Source: Clostridia bacterium
GTDB lineage: Bacteria > Bacillota > Clostridia > Christensenellales > CAG-138
Assembly: GCA_017524445.1 (NCBI GenBank)
Contig: JAFXVP010000030.1
Location: 1 to 64,000 of the forward strand
Direction of reading: 5' to 3'
DNA: 64,000 bases
Each line of letters starts with the position of its first letter. The first letter of the stretch is position 1. The notes under the pieces were generated by a model. It was not told the DNA's origin and made no database searches. It saw only the letters and a list, made by a program, of their open reading frames with translations. The translations under genes and the position numbers were made by a program. This document shows positions 33,188-42,238 of the stretch, piece by piece.

Positions 33188-34642
33188 ATGAAAATACAGA
33201 AACGACTTCTCGCGTTCCTGACGGCAATGCTTCTTCTTTTGCCGCTCACGGGGTGCCTCGTACCGAAAGATACGGAAAATACCGCCGATCCTACGGCGTC
33301 CACCGGCTCTGTTGCCGCACCGGACGGCACGGGCGATTCCCCGTTTGCGGCGTTTGACGGCGAAGCGATCGCGATCGAGCTCGGCGATATCAGAATCACC
33401 GCGCAGGAATTCAGCGATACGTTCGACCAGTACGTCAGCTACTTCTCCTACGGCTACGGCACGGATAAAGACACGCTCAATCAGTTCAAGAGCATGACCG
33501 AGGAATGGCTGATCGAATACAATATGCCCGAATGGAAGGCAAATACGCTCGGCATCACGCTCTCCGCGGAGCAGGAAGCGGAATGCGCCGCGGACGCGCA
33601 GACAACCGTCGATGAAGAACGCGATATGCTGCTGTGCTACTACGGCGATCCCGAGGGGAACGTCGAGGACGTTTCTCAGCTTACCGACGAACAGCGTGAA
33701 AGCGCGATCGAATCGATCAACGAAGAGCTTCCCCTGTACTTCGGCGAGGGGTATACCTTTGACGACTACCTTTCCACGCGGTATGAAAGCGCCCTGAAGG
33801 ACGCTCGCATGAACGAGCTCTCTTCGCTTCTGGAGGAGCACTTTGCCGCGGAGAATCCTGTGGACAAGGCGGCGATCGACGAATGGTATGAAACCAAGCT
33901 TGCCGAGCAGAAGGAGACCTTTGCCGAGGATCCGTCGGCGTATCTTGAATACCAAAACGGCGTCTCTCTCGTCGACGATCCGATCTGCCTGTATGCGCCG
34001 AAGCAAGCCGCGCGGATCGAGGTCATTACCATCCTCGCGGATGACAGCGACGCCGAAGCGCTCGACGAAACCAGATCCGCGATAGCGGCGCTGGAAGCCG
34101 AATACGGCGCGCTCGCGCTTCGCGGGGAAAACGAAGACCGGCAGGCGGAGATCGTGACCGAATACGCAAAGCTCAAGGAAACGCTCGACACGCTGGAAGC
34201 GCAGCACAGCGCAGGCGCGAAGGAGACCGCGGACAAGGCGTATGCGGATCTTTCGGGCGGCATGTCGTTTTCGGACGCCATGGAGCAGTATAACGTGCAC
34301 TACGACGAGGACGGCGGACGCTTCGAACAGGTCGTTTACCTGGACGGCGATGAACCGGAATACCCGGCGTACGCAGAGATCGCGAGTAAGCTCACGGTCG
34401 GCGCGTATTCCGAACCGACGCTCGTTGACGGCGATTACTGCATCATTCGCCTCGTTGAGATCCTTCCCGAAGGCGTGATCGACCGCGCGTCGATTGAAGG
34501 CGATCTTGTCGCGATCGCCGAACAGGCCATTCGCAGGGACGCATGGCAGGCGCAGCAGGACGCATGGCTTGAGGAAGCGAAGTCGGCTGCCGTTTACCAC
34601 CGCGAAACGTATGATATGCTGATCGATATGTACCTGAGCTGA
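33188..34642 (+). CDS. PrsA/SurA-like foldase lipoprotein
   Basis: A 484-residue lipoprotein with lipobox LPLTGC (Cys23), a Ser/Thr/Asp-rich linker (about 24-55), a SurA/trigger-factor-like helical N-domain starting IAIELGDIRITAQEFSDTF, and a C-terminal parvulin-like region (SFSDAMEQYNVHYDEDGGRF, then SEPTLVDGDYCIIRLVEILP). A long helical insertion rich in Glu and Ala (about 285-340) looks like a coiled coil. It probably assists folding of exported proteins outside the membrane. The parvulin core is divergent, so isomerase activity is uncertain. Confidence 0.8.
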   Translation: MKIQKRLLAFLTAMLLLLPLTGCLVPKDTENTADPTASTGSVAAPDGTGDSPFAAFDGEAIAIELGDIRITAQEFSDTFDQYVSYFSYGYGTDKDTLNQFKSMTEEWLIEYNMPEWKANTLGITLSAEQEAECAADAQTTVDEERDMLLCYYGDPEGNVEDVSQLTDEQRESAIESINEELPLYFGEGYTFDDYLSTRYESALKDARMNELSSLLEEHFAAENPVDKAAIDEWYETKLAEQKETFAEDPSAYLEYQNGVSLVDDPICLYAPKQAARIEVITILADDSDAEALDETRSAIAALEAEYGALALRGENEDRQAEIVTEYAKLKETLDTLEAQHSAGAKETADKAYADLSGGMSFSDAMEQYNVHYDEDGGRFEQVVYLDGDEPEYPAYAEIASKLTVGAYSEPTLVDGDYCIIRLVEILPEGVIDRASIEGDLVAIAEQAIRRDAWQAQQDAWLEEAKSAAVYHRETYDMLIDMYLS

Positions 34643-34667
34643 CCGATTACATAAGGAGGAAGAACCT

Positions 34668-35087
34668 ATGATGTACTGTCCGAAATGCGGCGTTTCCCTG
34701 CCCGACGACGCGACCGTGTGCGATGCGTGCGGCGCGCATATCGACCCGATGCCCGATCCCGATTTCGATCCGCCGAAGAAGGAAAAAAAGTCTGATAAAT
34801 CGCCGGACGTCAAGACTGCCTTCCGTAAATGGGCGGAGGATCAGGGCATGTTCTGCCTGATCGCCAAAGCCGTCGCGGTCACGGTGATGCTGTTCTATCT
34901 GCTCACCTCGGTCGTATATACGGTCACGCTGATCGTCGAACGATATTCCGGCGGCGTGATCTTCTCGGAATTCTTCCTGAAGCTTCTCACCGGTCTCGTC
35001 TACGGCGTCATCATCTGGCTCCTTTCGGACGCGGTGCTCTATCTTCAGAAGCTTTACGAGATGAAGAAGAAAGAAACGAAGAACTGA
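34668..35087 (+). CDS. Zinc-ribbon membrane protein
   Basis: A 139-residue protein with an N-terminal zinc ribbon (CPKCGVSLPDDATVCDACG, four cysteines at about 4, 7, 19 and 22). A charged linker (DPPKKEKKSDKSPD) and two membrane segments (about 62-85 and 97-120) follow. Proteins of this layout are common in Clostridia; their role is unknown. It starts 25 bases after the foldase gene with AAGGAGG and is followed by another small membrane protein, so the three are likely one operon. Confidence 0.85.
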   Translation: MMYCPKCGVSLPDDATVCDACGAHIDPMPDPDFDPPKKEKKSDKSPDVKTAFRKWAEDQGMFCLIAKAVAVTVMLFYLLTSVVYTVTLIVERYSGGVIFSEFFLKLLTGLVYGVIIWLLSDAVLYLQKLYEMKKKETKN

Positions 35088-35104
35088 TCGAAAGGAGTAT
35101 TCAA

Positions 35105-35503
35105 ATGGAAACCTATCAGAATCCCGCCGTCGCGGAACAGCCCTCGATCACGCTGCAGATCAGCGCGCTTGTGGCCGGCATCGTCAGCTTCGTATTATCC
35201 TTTATCGGCTATTTCGCGTCGATCTTCGGCAATATCGTGCGTGTAGCCGGTTACGGCGGCAACACGGTGTCGCCCGTAAGCACCGGCATCGTGTTCGCGA
35301 TCATCGCGATCACCATGATCCTCGCCGTCGTTGCCATCATTCTCGGCACGGTCGGGCTTGTACGCAGCATCCGCCGTCCGCGCACGGTCAAAGGCATCGT
35401 CCTGTCCGGCATCGGATTGGGTTTCGGCATCGGCGGACTGATCTTCTCGTTCGTCAGCTTGTTCATCACGGGTATTTTCTCGCTGATCATCACGCAGATG
35501 TAA
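35105..35503 (+). CDS. DUF4190-like small membrane protein
   Basis: A 132-residue protein with three or four membrane segments separated by short loops. It includes GLVRSIRRPRTVKGIVLSGI between the last two helices, the arrangement of DUF4190-type small membrane proteins that are often encoded beside zinc-ribbon proteins. GAAAGGAG precedes the ATG. Function is unknown. Confidence 0.8.
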   Translation: METYQNPAVAEQPSITLQISALVAGIVSFVLSFIGYFASIFGNIVRVAGYGGNTVSPVSTGIVFAIIAITMILAVVAIILGTVGLVRSIRRPRTVKGIVLSGIGLGFGIGGLIFSFVSLFITGIFSLIITQM

Positions 35504-35531
35504 CGAAAACGCCGATCATCATCAAACCTTG

Positions 35532-35555
35532 CCTCCCTCGAAAGAGGGAGGTTTT
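35532..35555 (+). terminator. Intrinsic terminator after the foldase/zinc-ribbon operon
   Basis: CCTCCCTC, loop GAAA, GAGGGAGG, then TTTT. Confidence 0.8.
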
Positions 35556-35614
35556 GTTATATCTTTAAAAACCGCTCCGCTCACCGTTTTTTCCTTCTGC
35601 GCATAGTATACAGC

Positions 35615-35631
35615 GGACGGCCTTGCCGTCC
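35615..35631 (+). promoter_or_regulatory. 5' leader hairpin of the DUF11 gene
   Basis: GGACGG, loop CCTTG, CCGTCC ends immediately before AAAGGAG (35634-35640) and the ATG at 35647. It could protect the message or modulate access to the ribosome binding site. A -10-like TATACA lies at 35607-35612, but no good -35 is seen. Confidence 0.4.
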
Positions 35632-35646
35632 GGAAAGGAGTATCCT

Positions 35647-36492
35647 ATGGCTATCATTACCAATCAGGCAAACCTGACATATACCTACGGCCTGACGACG
35701 GCTTCCGTGTTGTCGAACGTGGCGACGACCGAAATGAACGCGGCGCTTTCCGCCGCAAAGCGCGTCCTGGACGAATCGTATCGGCTTGGTTCCGATCTGA
35801 CCTACATCCTGTCGTTTGAAAACGGCGGCGGCAGCGCGATCACAAACCTTCCGGTCCTCGACAACCTCGGTGCATACACGCCCGAAGGCGCGACCGCGCC
35901 GGTGCAGCCGCTGACCTACACGGGTCCCGCCGCGCTGTACATTGACGGCGTATTCTCTTCGGAGCTGAGCCCGACCGTGCAGGATGGGGGCGTGCTGTTC
36001 ACGATCCCGGAGATCCCCGCGGGGTCCAACGCACTGCTCGTCTATCAGGCGACCGTCAACGGCTTTGCACCGCTCACGCTCGGCAGCGAGATCGAAAACA
36101 CGGCTTCGATCGGCACGACCGACCCGCAGACCGTGTCCGCGACTGTGCCCGCCGCGTCCTATGCGGACGTGTCGATCACCAAGGAAATGGCGCCCGATCC
36201 CGTCTCGACCGGCGATACGATGACCGTTACCTTCACGATCGAAAACCGCGGCAACGCGGACGCGACCGGACTCTTGCTCACCGACGACTTCCCGCTTGCG
36301 CTTTCGGACGTTTCCGTGACCGTCAACGGCGCGCCGATCTCGGACTTCACGTTCGAGAACAGCACGCTGACCCTGCCCGTCGGCACGCAGACGACCCTGT
36401 CCGTCCCCGCCGCGGCCTTTACGCAGGACGAGACCGGCGCGGTGACCGTCGTTCCCGGCAGGCTGACCGTTGTTATGACCGGCACAATCTGA
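35647..36492 (+). CDS. DUF11-type beta-sandwich repeat protein without a signal peptide
   Basis: A 281-residue protein beginning MAIITNQANLTYTYG. It carries an N-terminal DUF11-like domain (about 35-165, LGSDLTYILSFENGGGSAIT) and a second (about 175-281, VSTGDTMTVTFTIENRGNAD and GLLLTDDFP). Such domains are normally found on long secreted surface proteins, but this one has no signal peptide, anchor or LPxTG motif. Related short proteins with the ITNQA start occur in Clostridia and may be spore coat or cytosolic assembly components; that is a guess. It is monocistronic. Confidence 0.8.
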   Translation: MAIITNQANLTYTYGLTTASVLSNVATTEMNAALSAAKRVLDESYRLGSDLTYILSFENGGGSAITNLPVLDNLGAYTPEGATAPVQPLTYTGPAALYIDGVFSSELSPTVQDGGVLFTIPEIPAGSNALLVYQATVNGFAPLTLGSEIENTASIGTTDPQTVSATVPAASYADVSITKEMAPDPVSTGDTMTVTFTIENRGNADATGLLLTDDFPLALSDVSVTVNGAPISDFTFENSTLTLPVGTQTTLSVPAAAFTQDETGAVTVVPGRLTVVMTGTI

Positions 36493-36509
36493 ATTGTACT
36501 GTCTCTTCA

Positions 36510-36540
36510 CCTTCCCACTCCGGGGAAGGTTTTTTATTTT
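36510..36540 (+). terminator. Intrinsic terminator after the DUF11 gene
   Basis: CCTTCCC ... GGGAAGG stem, six-base loop, then TTTTTTATTTT. Confidence 0.85.
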
Positions 36541-36544
36541 TCTG

Positions 36545-36573
36545 TTGCGTTCGGCGGAAAAAGGCGGTATGAT
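36545..36573 (+). promoter_or_regulatory. SigA-type promoter of mrnC-rlmB-sigH, almost touching the start codon
   Basis: TTGCGT (36545-36550), 17 bases, TATGAT (36568-36573). The expected transcription start, about 36580, is at or next to the ATG codons at 36576, 36582 and 36588. Confidence 0.7.
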
Positions 36574-36581
36574 ATATGGGT

Positions 36582-37022
36582 ATGAGTATGCATTCAACCA
36601 TTGCCGATTCCATAAAGATCGACCGTCCGGCGGATCCGCTGTCACTGCCGGCGCTGACGCTGGCGTACCTCGGCGACACGGTCTACGACCTGTACGTGCG
36701 CACGGCGCTTGCGGAGAACCTGCGGCTTCCGATGCGCGCGCTGCACCCTGAAGCGGCAAAGTACGTGTGCGCCGCGGGGCAGGCGCAGGCGTACCGCCGC
36801 ATTGCGGATCAGCTTACCGAATCCGAACAGGCGGCTTTCAGGCGCGGACGCAACGCGCATTCCGCAACCGTTCCGAAGCACGCGGACGTGCGCGATTATC
36901 GCGTGGCGACCGGGCTTGAGGCGCTGCTCGGCCATCTGTACCTTCTGGGCGAAGACGAACGCATCGGCGAGCTGATGCGCCTTGCCCTTCAAATTGAACG
37001 CGAAAAGGAGCCCGAATCATGA
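36582..37022 (+). CDS. mrnC: Mini-ribonuclease III
   Basis: About 146 residues: an RNase III catalytic domain without the double-stranded-RNA-binding domain. The motif LAYLGDTVYDLYVRTALAEN holds the catalytic acidic residues, and GLEALLGHLYLLGEDERI holds the second set. In Firmicutes MrnC matures the ends of 23S rRNA. Three ATGs compete (36576, 36582, 36588). None has a ribosome binding site, and the promoter leaves essentially no leader, so translation may be leaderless. The last bases overlap rlmB (ATGA). Confidence 0.93.
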   Translation: MSMHSTIADSIKIDRPADPLSLPALTLAYLGDTVYDLYVRTALAENLRLPMRALHPEAAKYVCAAGQAQAYRRIADQLTESEQAAFRRGRNAHSATVPKHADVRDYRVATGLEALLGHLYLLGEDERIGELMRLALQIEREKEPES

Positions 37023-38083
37023 GCGATCAGAGAAAAGACTACGGAAAGCGTCCCGCCTCCCGGGATACCGGCGCGCGCACGCAGTACGACAAGCCCTACG
37101 GCAAAAAGCCGTATCAGAGCGACAAAAAGAGCTACGGGAACGGCGAATACCGCAAGTCCAACGCAGGCAAGTCCTACGACGGTGAGCCGCGCAGCAAGAA
37201 GCCCTATCCGGAGAAGGGCTATTCCAAGAAGCCGTTCGACCGCGATGAAAAGCCGTATGACCGCAGGCGCGGCCGTGACGAGCAGCCGAAGCGCTTCAAT
37301 GAACCCGCGCCGGTCGAGAATGAGCGCGACGAACAGCCGTACCTTCTGATCGGCAGGAACGCGGTGCGTGAGGCGATCAAAAGCGGACGCAGCATCGACC
37401 GCGTGCTCGTTTCGACCGAACACGACGGTTCTCTCGGCGAGATCGTGACCCTTGCGCGCGAGCGGAAGCTCGTCGTGCGCGAGGTCGACCGCAAGAAGCT
37501 CGACGAGCTTTGCATGCCGTTCGGACACGGCGGCAAGACCGCGAACCACCAGGGCGTCGTCGCGTACGCGGCGGGCGTGACCTATTGCGAGATCGCCGAC
37601 ATCCTCGACGCCGCGAAGGAAAAGGGCGAAGCGCCGTTCGTCATCGTGCTGGACGGCGTGGAGGATCCGCACAACCTCGGCTCCATCATCCGCAGCGCGG
37701 ACTGCGCGGGTGCGCACGGTGTGATCATCGGCAAGCGCAGAAGCGCCTCCGTCACCGCTGCCGCCGTCAAAGCGAGCGCGGGCGCGACGGAATACGTGAA
37801 GATTGCGCGGGTGGTGAACATTTCCGCGGCGCTTACGGAGCTGAAGGCCGCGGGGCTTTGGATCGCGGGCGCGGACATGGACGGCGAAAGCATGCGCTCC
37901 GCCGCCATGAAGGGACCGCTTGCGATCGTGATCGGCAACGAAGGCGAAGGGCTAAGCAAGCTCGTCCGCGACAACTGTGATTTTCTCGTATCCATCCCGA
38001 TGCACGGGCACATCGATTCTCTGAACGCGGGCGTCGCCGCGGCGATTTTGATGTTCGAGAAGAAACGGCAGGACGCTGAATGA
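37019..38083 (+). CDS. rlmB: 23S rRNA 2'-O-methyltransferase RlmB (TrmH/SpoU family) with a long basic N-terminus
   Basis: A 354-residue protein. Residues about 105-354 are a normal SpoU methyltransferase: a substrate-binding domain (LIGRNAVREAIKSGRSIDRV) and the knotted domain with VLDGVEDPHNLGSIIRSADCAGAHGVII, IVIGNEGEGL and IPMHGHIDSLNAGVAAAI. The first 100 residues are a low-complexity basic tail full of KKPY, DKKSYG and RD words. It methylates a guanosine of 23S rRNA. It overlaps mrnC and sigH by four bases each, as in the conserved mrnC-rlmB-sigH order of Firmicutes. Confidence 0.95.
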   Translation: MSDQRKDYGKRPASRDTGARTQYDKPYGKKPYQSDKKSYGNGEYRKSNAGKSYDGEPRSKKPYPEKGYSKKPFDRDEKPYDRRRGRDEQPKRFNEPAPVENERDEQPYLLIGRNAVREAIKSGRSIDRVLVSTEHDGSLGEIVTLARERKLVVREVDRKKLDELCMPFGHGGKTANHQGVVAYAAGVTYCEIADILDAAKEKGEAPFVIVLDGVEDPHNLGSIIRSADCAGAHGVIIGKRRSASVTAAAVKASAGATEYVKIARVVNISAALTELKAAGLWIAGADMDGESMRSAAMKGPLAIVIGNEGEGLSKLVRDNCDFLVSIPMHGHIDSLNAGVAAAILMFEKKRQDAE

Positions 38084-38676
38084 ACACGCCCACCGACGAA
38101 GAACTGCTTGCCCGCATCCGCGAAGGCGACAGCGAAGCGGAGCTAAAGCTGTACGAACGCTACAAGCAGCTCGTCCGTTCGCGCGCGCATTCGTATTTTC
38201 TGATCGGCGCGGACCACGAGGACCTTGTGCAGGAAGGCATGCTCGGGCTGTATAAGGCGGTTTGTGAGTACGACGAAAGCAAAGCGGCGGCGTTCAAGAG
38301 CTTTGCGGAGCTGTGCGTCACGCGGCAGATCCTGTCCGCGATCAAGAACGCCACGCGCAAAAAGCATACGCCACTGAACCATTACGTTTCGCTGAACAGC
38401 TCCCCGGTCACGGAAAACGGCGAACTGACGCTACTGGATTCGATCCGGTCGCTGCGCGTCGCCGACCCCGAGGAGGTCGTGATCGGGCGCGAGAATTTCG
38501 AGCAGCTGATGCAGTACCTCGAAAAAACGCTGTCCCCGATGGAGCGGCGCGTGCTCGGGCTCTACCTCGACGGTCTTTCCTATCCGCAGATCGCGGCGCG
38601 CATCGGAAAGCCGCTGAAATCGGTCGACAACGCCATGCAGCGCGTGAAACATAAGCTCGAAGCATTCCGGAAATAG
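38080..38676 (+). CDS. sigH: Sporulation sigma factor SigH
   Basis: A 198-residue sigma-70 family factor: region 2 (LKLYERYKQLVRSRAHSYFL and HEDLVQEGMLGLYKAVCEYD, then FAELCVTRQILSAIKNATRK) and region 4 (LSPMERRVLGLYLDGLSYPQIA, KSVDNAMQRVKHKL). Length and the mrnC-rlmB-sigH order identify it as SigH, which drives early sporulation genes. It is the last gene of the operon and ends in a strong bidirectional terminator. Confidence 0.95.
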   Translation: MNTPTDEELLARIREGDSEAELKLYERYKQLVRSRAHSYFLIGADHEDLVQEGMLGLYKAVCEYDESKAAAFKSFAELCVTRQILSAIKNATRKKHTPLNHYVSLNSSPVTENGELTLLDSIRSLRVADPEEVVIGRENFEQLMQYLEKTLSPMERRVLGLYLDGLSYPQIAARIGKPLKSVDNAMQRVKHKLEAFRK

Positions 38677-38681
38677 ACAAC

Positions 38682-38717
38682 AACAGTCCCCGAACCGTTC
38701 GGTCCGGGGACTGTTTT
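38682..38717. terminator. Bidirectional terminator between sigH and the BspA-like gene
   Basis: An AACAGTCCCCG / CGGGGACTGTT stem capped by an inner ACCG/CGGT stem, with T residues following. Confidence 0.85.
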
Positions 38718-38724
38718 CTGTCTG

Positions 38725-41700
38725 TTATTTCACCTTGCAGCTCAGCACGTTCGACCACTCGCCGAAATAGGTCATGCCCCCGAACTCATGGTAGGAACGG
38801 ATGCATACATAGTAGGTCGTGTTTGACTGCAGCTCCTTGATCGTCGTCCAGTACGTCGTCGGATCGCCGATCTTGATCGCTTTGACGTTCTTCGTGAAGT
38901 TCGCGTCCGTCGCGTACTTGATCTGATAGCCCGTAAAGTTCTTGGACGCTTCCCACTTGACCGTCATTTGCTTGCTGCCCGGACGGACCTGAACCAGCTT
39001 GCGCGTCGTGATGCGCACCGTCGTTCTCAGCGGTCCGACCTCGCCGAGGTTGAAGTTATCCCCCACATTGCCGCCGATCGTCGCGCCGGAGACCGGATCG
39101 GTGCGCCGCGCAAAGTATGCCTTGACGCCGTACTGATAGCGCGATCCGGCATAGACCTTATGATCGACATCCGAACCGTCAATCCATTCGGTGCCGGTCA
39201 CGTTGTACCACCGCACAAAGTCCGTCCAGCCGTTGGTCGTGCTGCTCCACGCTCTGCGATAGATGACGTAGCCCGCCGCGCCTTCGACCGGATCCCATGT
39301 GAGCTTGATGCCGTTCGAAACGTTCTCTACGTAGGTATTCTTCGTTGCCGGCAGATAGATCTTGAACCAACCCTGACATTCGCCCGTATAATCGCCCTTG
39401 AACGTGACGATCACGTAGCCCGTGCCCGCGTTCGTGTTCTCACAATACTCGTAATCATAGAATTCGGGATCGACGATGCTGCCGTCCGCGCTGTTCTTGA
39501 CCGTAAACCGCGGCGTCTGCGCGCTGCCGTTCGCGATCACGTACGGTGTCGTGCCCCTGAGCTGCACGTCTGCCGCGTTCCACTCGACCGTGCCCTCAAT
39601 CTGTATCTGCTGAATAACCTCGATCTCGTAGGTGAGCGTTTTGTCCTCGAACGTCACCGTCAGCACCTGCGTTCCGAGAACCGAACCGTCAAATCCCGTG
39701 ACCATATCCGCGGTCAGCGGCTCCTCCTCGACGATGTCGTGATCGTAATACGTCGTGATCGCGCCGCCGTATACGCTGAGCGTATCGCCTTCCGCATACA
39801 CCAGCTTCTCCGGCAGCGTCTTCCATTCGATCGCATTAAGCGGCAGATAGTGCCATTCTGCGTCCAAGAGACTCGTGTTGGAATGCTGGATGGTGATCTT
39901 CCTCCGCATCTGCGGCGTTCCGTCATAATATACGTCCGTCAGGTGCGTGCAGCTGGAAAACGCGAAGGTTCCGATGTCTGTTACGTTGTCCGGAATGAAG
40001 ATCTCCGTTAACCCCTTGCAGTCGTTGAACGCATAAGCGTCGATGCTGATCAGACTCGAGGGCAGCGTGATCTCCGTCAGCCCCGCGCAGTTGTAAAAAG
40101 CCCATGTCCCGATGTTCAGAATGCCCTCGTCAAGCGTGACGGTCATTGCGTTGCTGCGCGACACGTACCAGGGCGTATATTCGTAAATGTTGGGTCTGTA
40201 GCCCGTCATCGTCCCCGTTCCCTTGGTCAGGTGCACTTCCGTAACGGCTTTGCAGCCGGAAAACGCGGACTCTCCGATGCTTGCGCTGCACGGCATCGTG
40301 ATCGACGCCAGGCTCGTACATTCTTTGAACGCGTTTTTGCCGACGTCCGTCACGCCGTCGCCGATCGTCGCCGACGCCAGCTGTACGCAGCTGTAAAATG
40401 CGGATTCTCCGATGCTCGTTACGCTGTCCGGGATCGTGATCGCCGGCAGCGCCCTGCAGTTGCCGAACGCGGAATCGCCGATGCCCGTCACGCCGCCGCC
40501 GATCCCGACCGAAGTCAGCTGTGTGCAGCCGTAAAACGCAGAGACGCCGATGCTTTCCGCCGCGTCGCCGATCGTGAGCGACTCGATCCCGGTGCATTCT
40601 TTAAACGCACTCTCGCCGATGACGCCACTGTCGATCGATGCGGATCTCAGCCCCGTGCAGCCCCTGAACGCTTCCTTTCCGATGCTTGTCACGTGCGAAA
40701 GGATCGTGATTTCGGGGAGTCCCGTGCAGGCATAGAACGCTCTGTCCCCGATGCTCGTCACGCTCGAAGGGATCGTGATCGACGTCAGTCCGCTGCAGCG
40801 GTAAAAGCCGTATTCCCCGATCTCCGGGATCCCTTCGTCCAGTACGGCGGTCATTTTTTTGCCCTGGAAAAGCGGGCTCGTCGTCTTGTTGCTGATCTTC
40901 CACTCCCCGGTTCCCACGGTGAAACGGAGCTTTCTGATCGCTGTGGAATCGTCGAACGCAGACAGCTCGATCTCCGCGCTGCACGGCATCGTAACGTTTT
41001 TCAGTGCCGAGCAGCTGTCAAACGCCTGCATGCCGACGCTCGTGACGCTGTCCGGGAGCACGATCGACGTAAGCGCCGCACATTCCATAAACGCGCGGTC
41101 GCCGATGCTCGTGACCCCCGAAGGGATCGTGACCGAGCTGAGGCCTGTACAGCCCTCAAACGCAGATCCGCCGATGTTCGTGACGTCCGAAGGGATCGTG
41201 ACCGACAGAAGATTCGTACAGCCGTAGAACATATAGTCCGAGACGCCGTTCACGCCGTTTGAGATCGTGACCGATCCAAGCCCCGCGCAGCCGTAAAACG
41301 TGCCCCATCCGATGTTCGTCACGCTGTCCGGGATCGCAATCTCCTGTAAACCCGTGCAGTTGTAAAATGCAGAATCGCCGATATCCGTCACGCTTGAAGG
41401 GATCGTGATCGACGTAAGACCCGAACACTCGTAAAACGCTTCGTCAGCGATGTCCGTCACGCTCGAAGGGATCGTGATCGACGTCAGATATCTCTTATTA
41501 CGGAACGCCTTGTCGCTGATATTTTGGACGCCGTCGTCCAGGATGACGGAGACGGAACCGCTTCCGGAGACATACGGCAGCGGTCCGGCCGCCATGGTCC
41601 CCGTTCCCTTGGTCATATGAACAGTCGTGACGGCGGTGCAGTCGGAAAACGTATAGTTGGTGGTCACGACCCGGACGCTGCACGGCACCGTGATCGACGT

Positions 41701-42057
41701 GACCGCCGTACAGCCGCGGAACGCGCCGTCATTGATATCCGTTACGCCGTCCGGGATCACGAGTTCGGTCAGTCCCGTGCAGCTGAAAAACGCGGACTTG
41801 CCGACGCTTGTCATCCCGTCCGGAAACGCCACGGCCGTGATCTCGGACCGGACGGAATTCCACGGCGCGGTCCCGATGCCGTAATCGTACATCGCGCCGC
41901 TGCCCGTGATCGTCAGCACGCCGGTCTCCCCGTCGAACTCCCAATAGAGATCGTCGCCGCACTGACCGGACGTTTCCGCGGACGCTGTCTTGAGACTCAG
42001 CGGCAGCAGCGCGGCGATCATCAGAATGCAAAGAACAACAGACAGCAGTTTTTTCAT
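38725..42057 (-). CDS. Secreted BspA-like leucine-rich-repeat protein with Ig-like and fibronectin type III domains
   Basis: An 1110-residue secreted protein. A signal peptide (about 1-27, ending TASA) precedes a long run of about two dozen BspA-type LRR_5 repeats (residues about 50-740), typified by IPSSVTSIGDRAFYACTGL. A bacterial Ig-like domain (about 745-825), a beta domain (about 830-915) and two FN3-like domains (about 918-1110) follow. There is no sortase motif or membrane anchor at the C-terminus, which ends NVLSCKVK. It may bind host or surface polymers. The ATG at 42057 follows GGGAGGG. Confidence 0.9.
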   Translation of the reverse strand: MKKLLSVVLCILMIAALLPLSLKTASAETSGQCGDDLYWEFDGETGVLTITGSGAMYDYGIGTAPWNSVRSEITAVAFPDGMTSVGKSAFFSCTGLTELVIPDGVTDINDGAFRGCTAVTSITVPCSVRVVTTNYTFSDCTAVTTVHMTKGTGTMAAGPLPYVSGSGSVSVILDDGVQNISDKAFRNKRYLTSITIPSSVTDIADEAFYECSGLTSITIPSSVTDIGDSAFYNCTGLQEIAIPDSVTNIGWGTFYGCAGLGSVTISNGVNGVSDYMFYGCTNLLSVTIPSDVTNIGGSAFEGCTGLSSVTIPSGVTSIGDRAFMECAALTSIVLPDSVTSVGMQAFDSCSALKNVTMPCSAEIELSAFDDSTAIRKLRFTVGTGEWKISNKTTSPLFQGKKMTAVLDEGIPEIGEYGFYRCSGLTSITIPSSVTSIGDRAFYACTGLPEITILSHVTSIGKEAFRGCTGLRSASIDSGVIGESAFKECTGIESLTIGDAAESIGVSAFYGCTQLTSVGIGGGVTGIGDSAFGNCRALPAITIPDSVTSIGESAFYSCVQLASATIGDGVTDVGKNAFKECTSLASITMPCSASIGESAFSGCKAVTEVHLTKGTGTMTGYRPNIYEYTPWYVSRSNAMTVTLDEGILNIGTWAFYNCAGLTEITLPSSLISIDAYAFNDCKGLTEIFIPDNVTDIGTFAFSSCTHLTDVYYDGTPQMRRKITIQHSNTSLLDAEWHYLPLNAIEWKTLPEKLVYAEGDTLSVYGGAITTYYDHDIVEEEPLTADMVTGFDGSVLGTQVLTVTFEDKTLTYEIEVIQQIQIEGTVEWNAADVQLRGTTPYVIANGSAQTPRFTVKNSADGSIVDPEFYDYEYCENTNAGTGYVIVTFKGDYTGECQGWFKIYLPATKNTYVENVSNGIKLTWDPVEGAAGYVIYRRAWSSTTNGWTDFVRWYNVTGTEWIDGSDVDHKVYAGSRYQYGVKAYFARRTDPVSGATIGGNVGDNFNLGEVGPLRTTVRITTRKLVQVRPGSKQMTVKWEASKNFTGYQIKYATDANFTKNVKAIKIGDPTTYWTTIKELQSNTTYYVCIRSYHEFGGMTYFGEWSNVLSCKVK

Positions 42058-42107
42058 AATTCCCTCCCGGATGCACAGAACAGAGATATGCGGTATTCTA
42101 TAAACAC

Positions 42108-42136
42108 AATTTAACACATAAAGCGTATGCGTTCAA
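42108..42136 (-). promoter_or_regulatory. SigA-type promoter of the BspA-like gene
   Basis: On the minus strand, TTGAAC (42131-42136), 17 bases, TAAATT (42108-42113). Confidence 0.6.
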
Positions 42137-42238
42137 TAGAAAATCGTAAAACCGGAGAGATATTTCCCATCCGGTCCGCCTGCAGCGTGTCGGCGAGAAT
42201 TGCGCCCTGCATCCGGCGCGTACGCCCCGTCAGGCAGC

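Noticed and set aside
38725..42117. Extra 20 N-terminal residues for the BspA-like protein
   Set aside because: The internal ATG at 42057 has GGGAGGG at proper distance and begins a standard signal peptide. The longer start would place charged residues before it.
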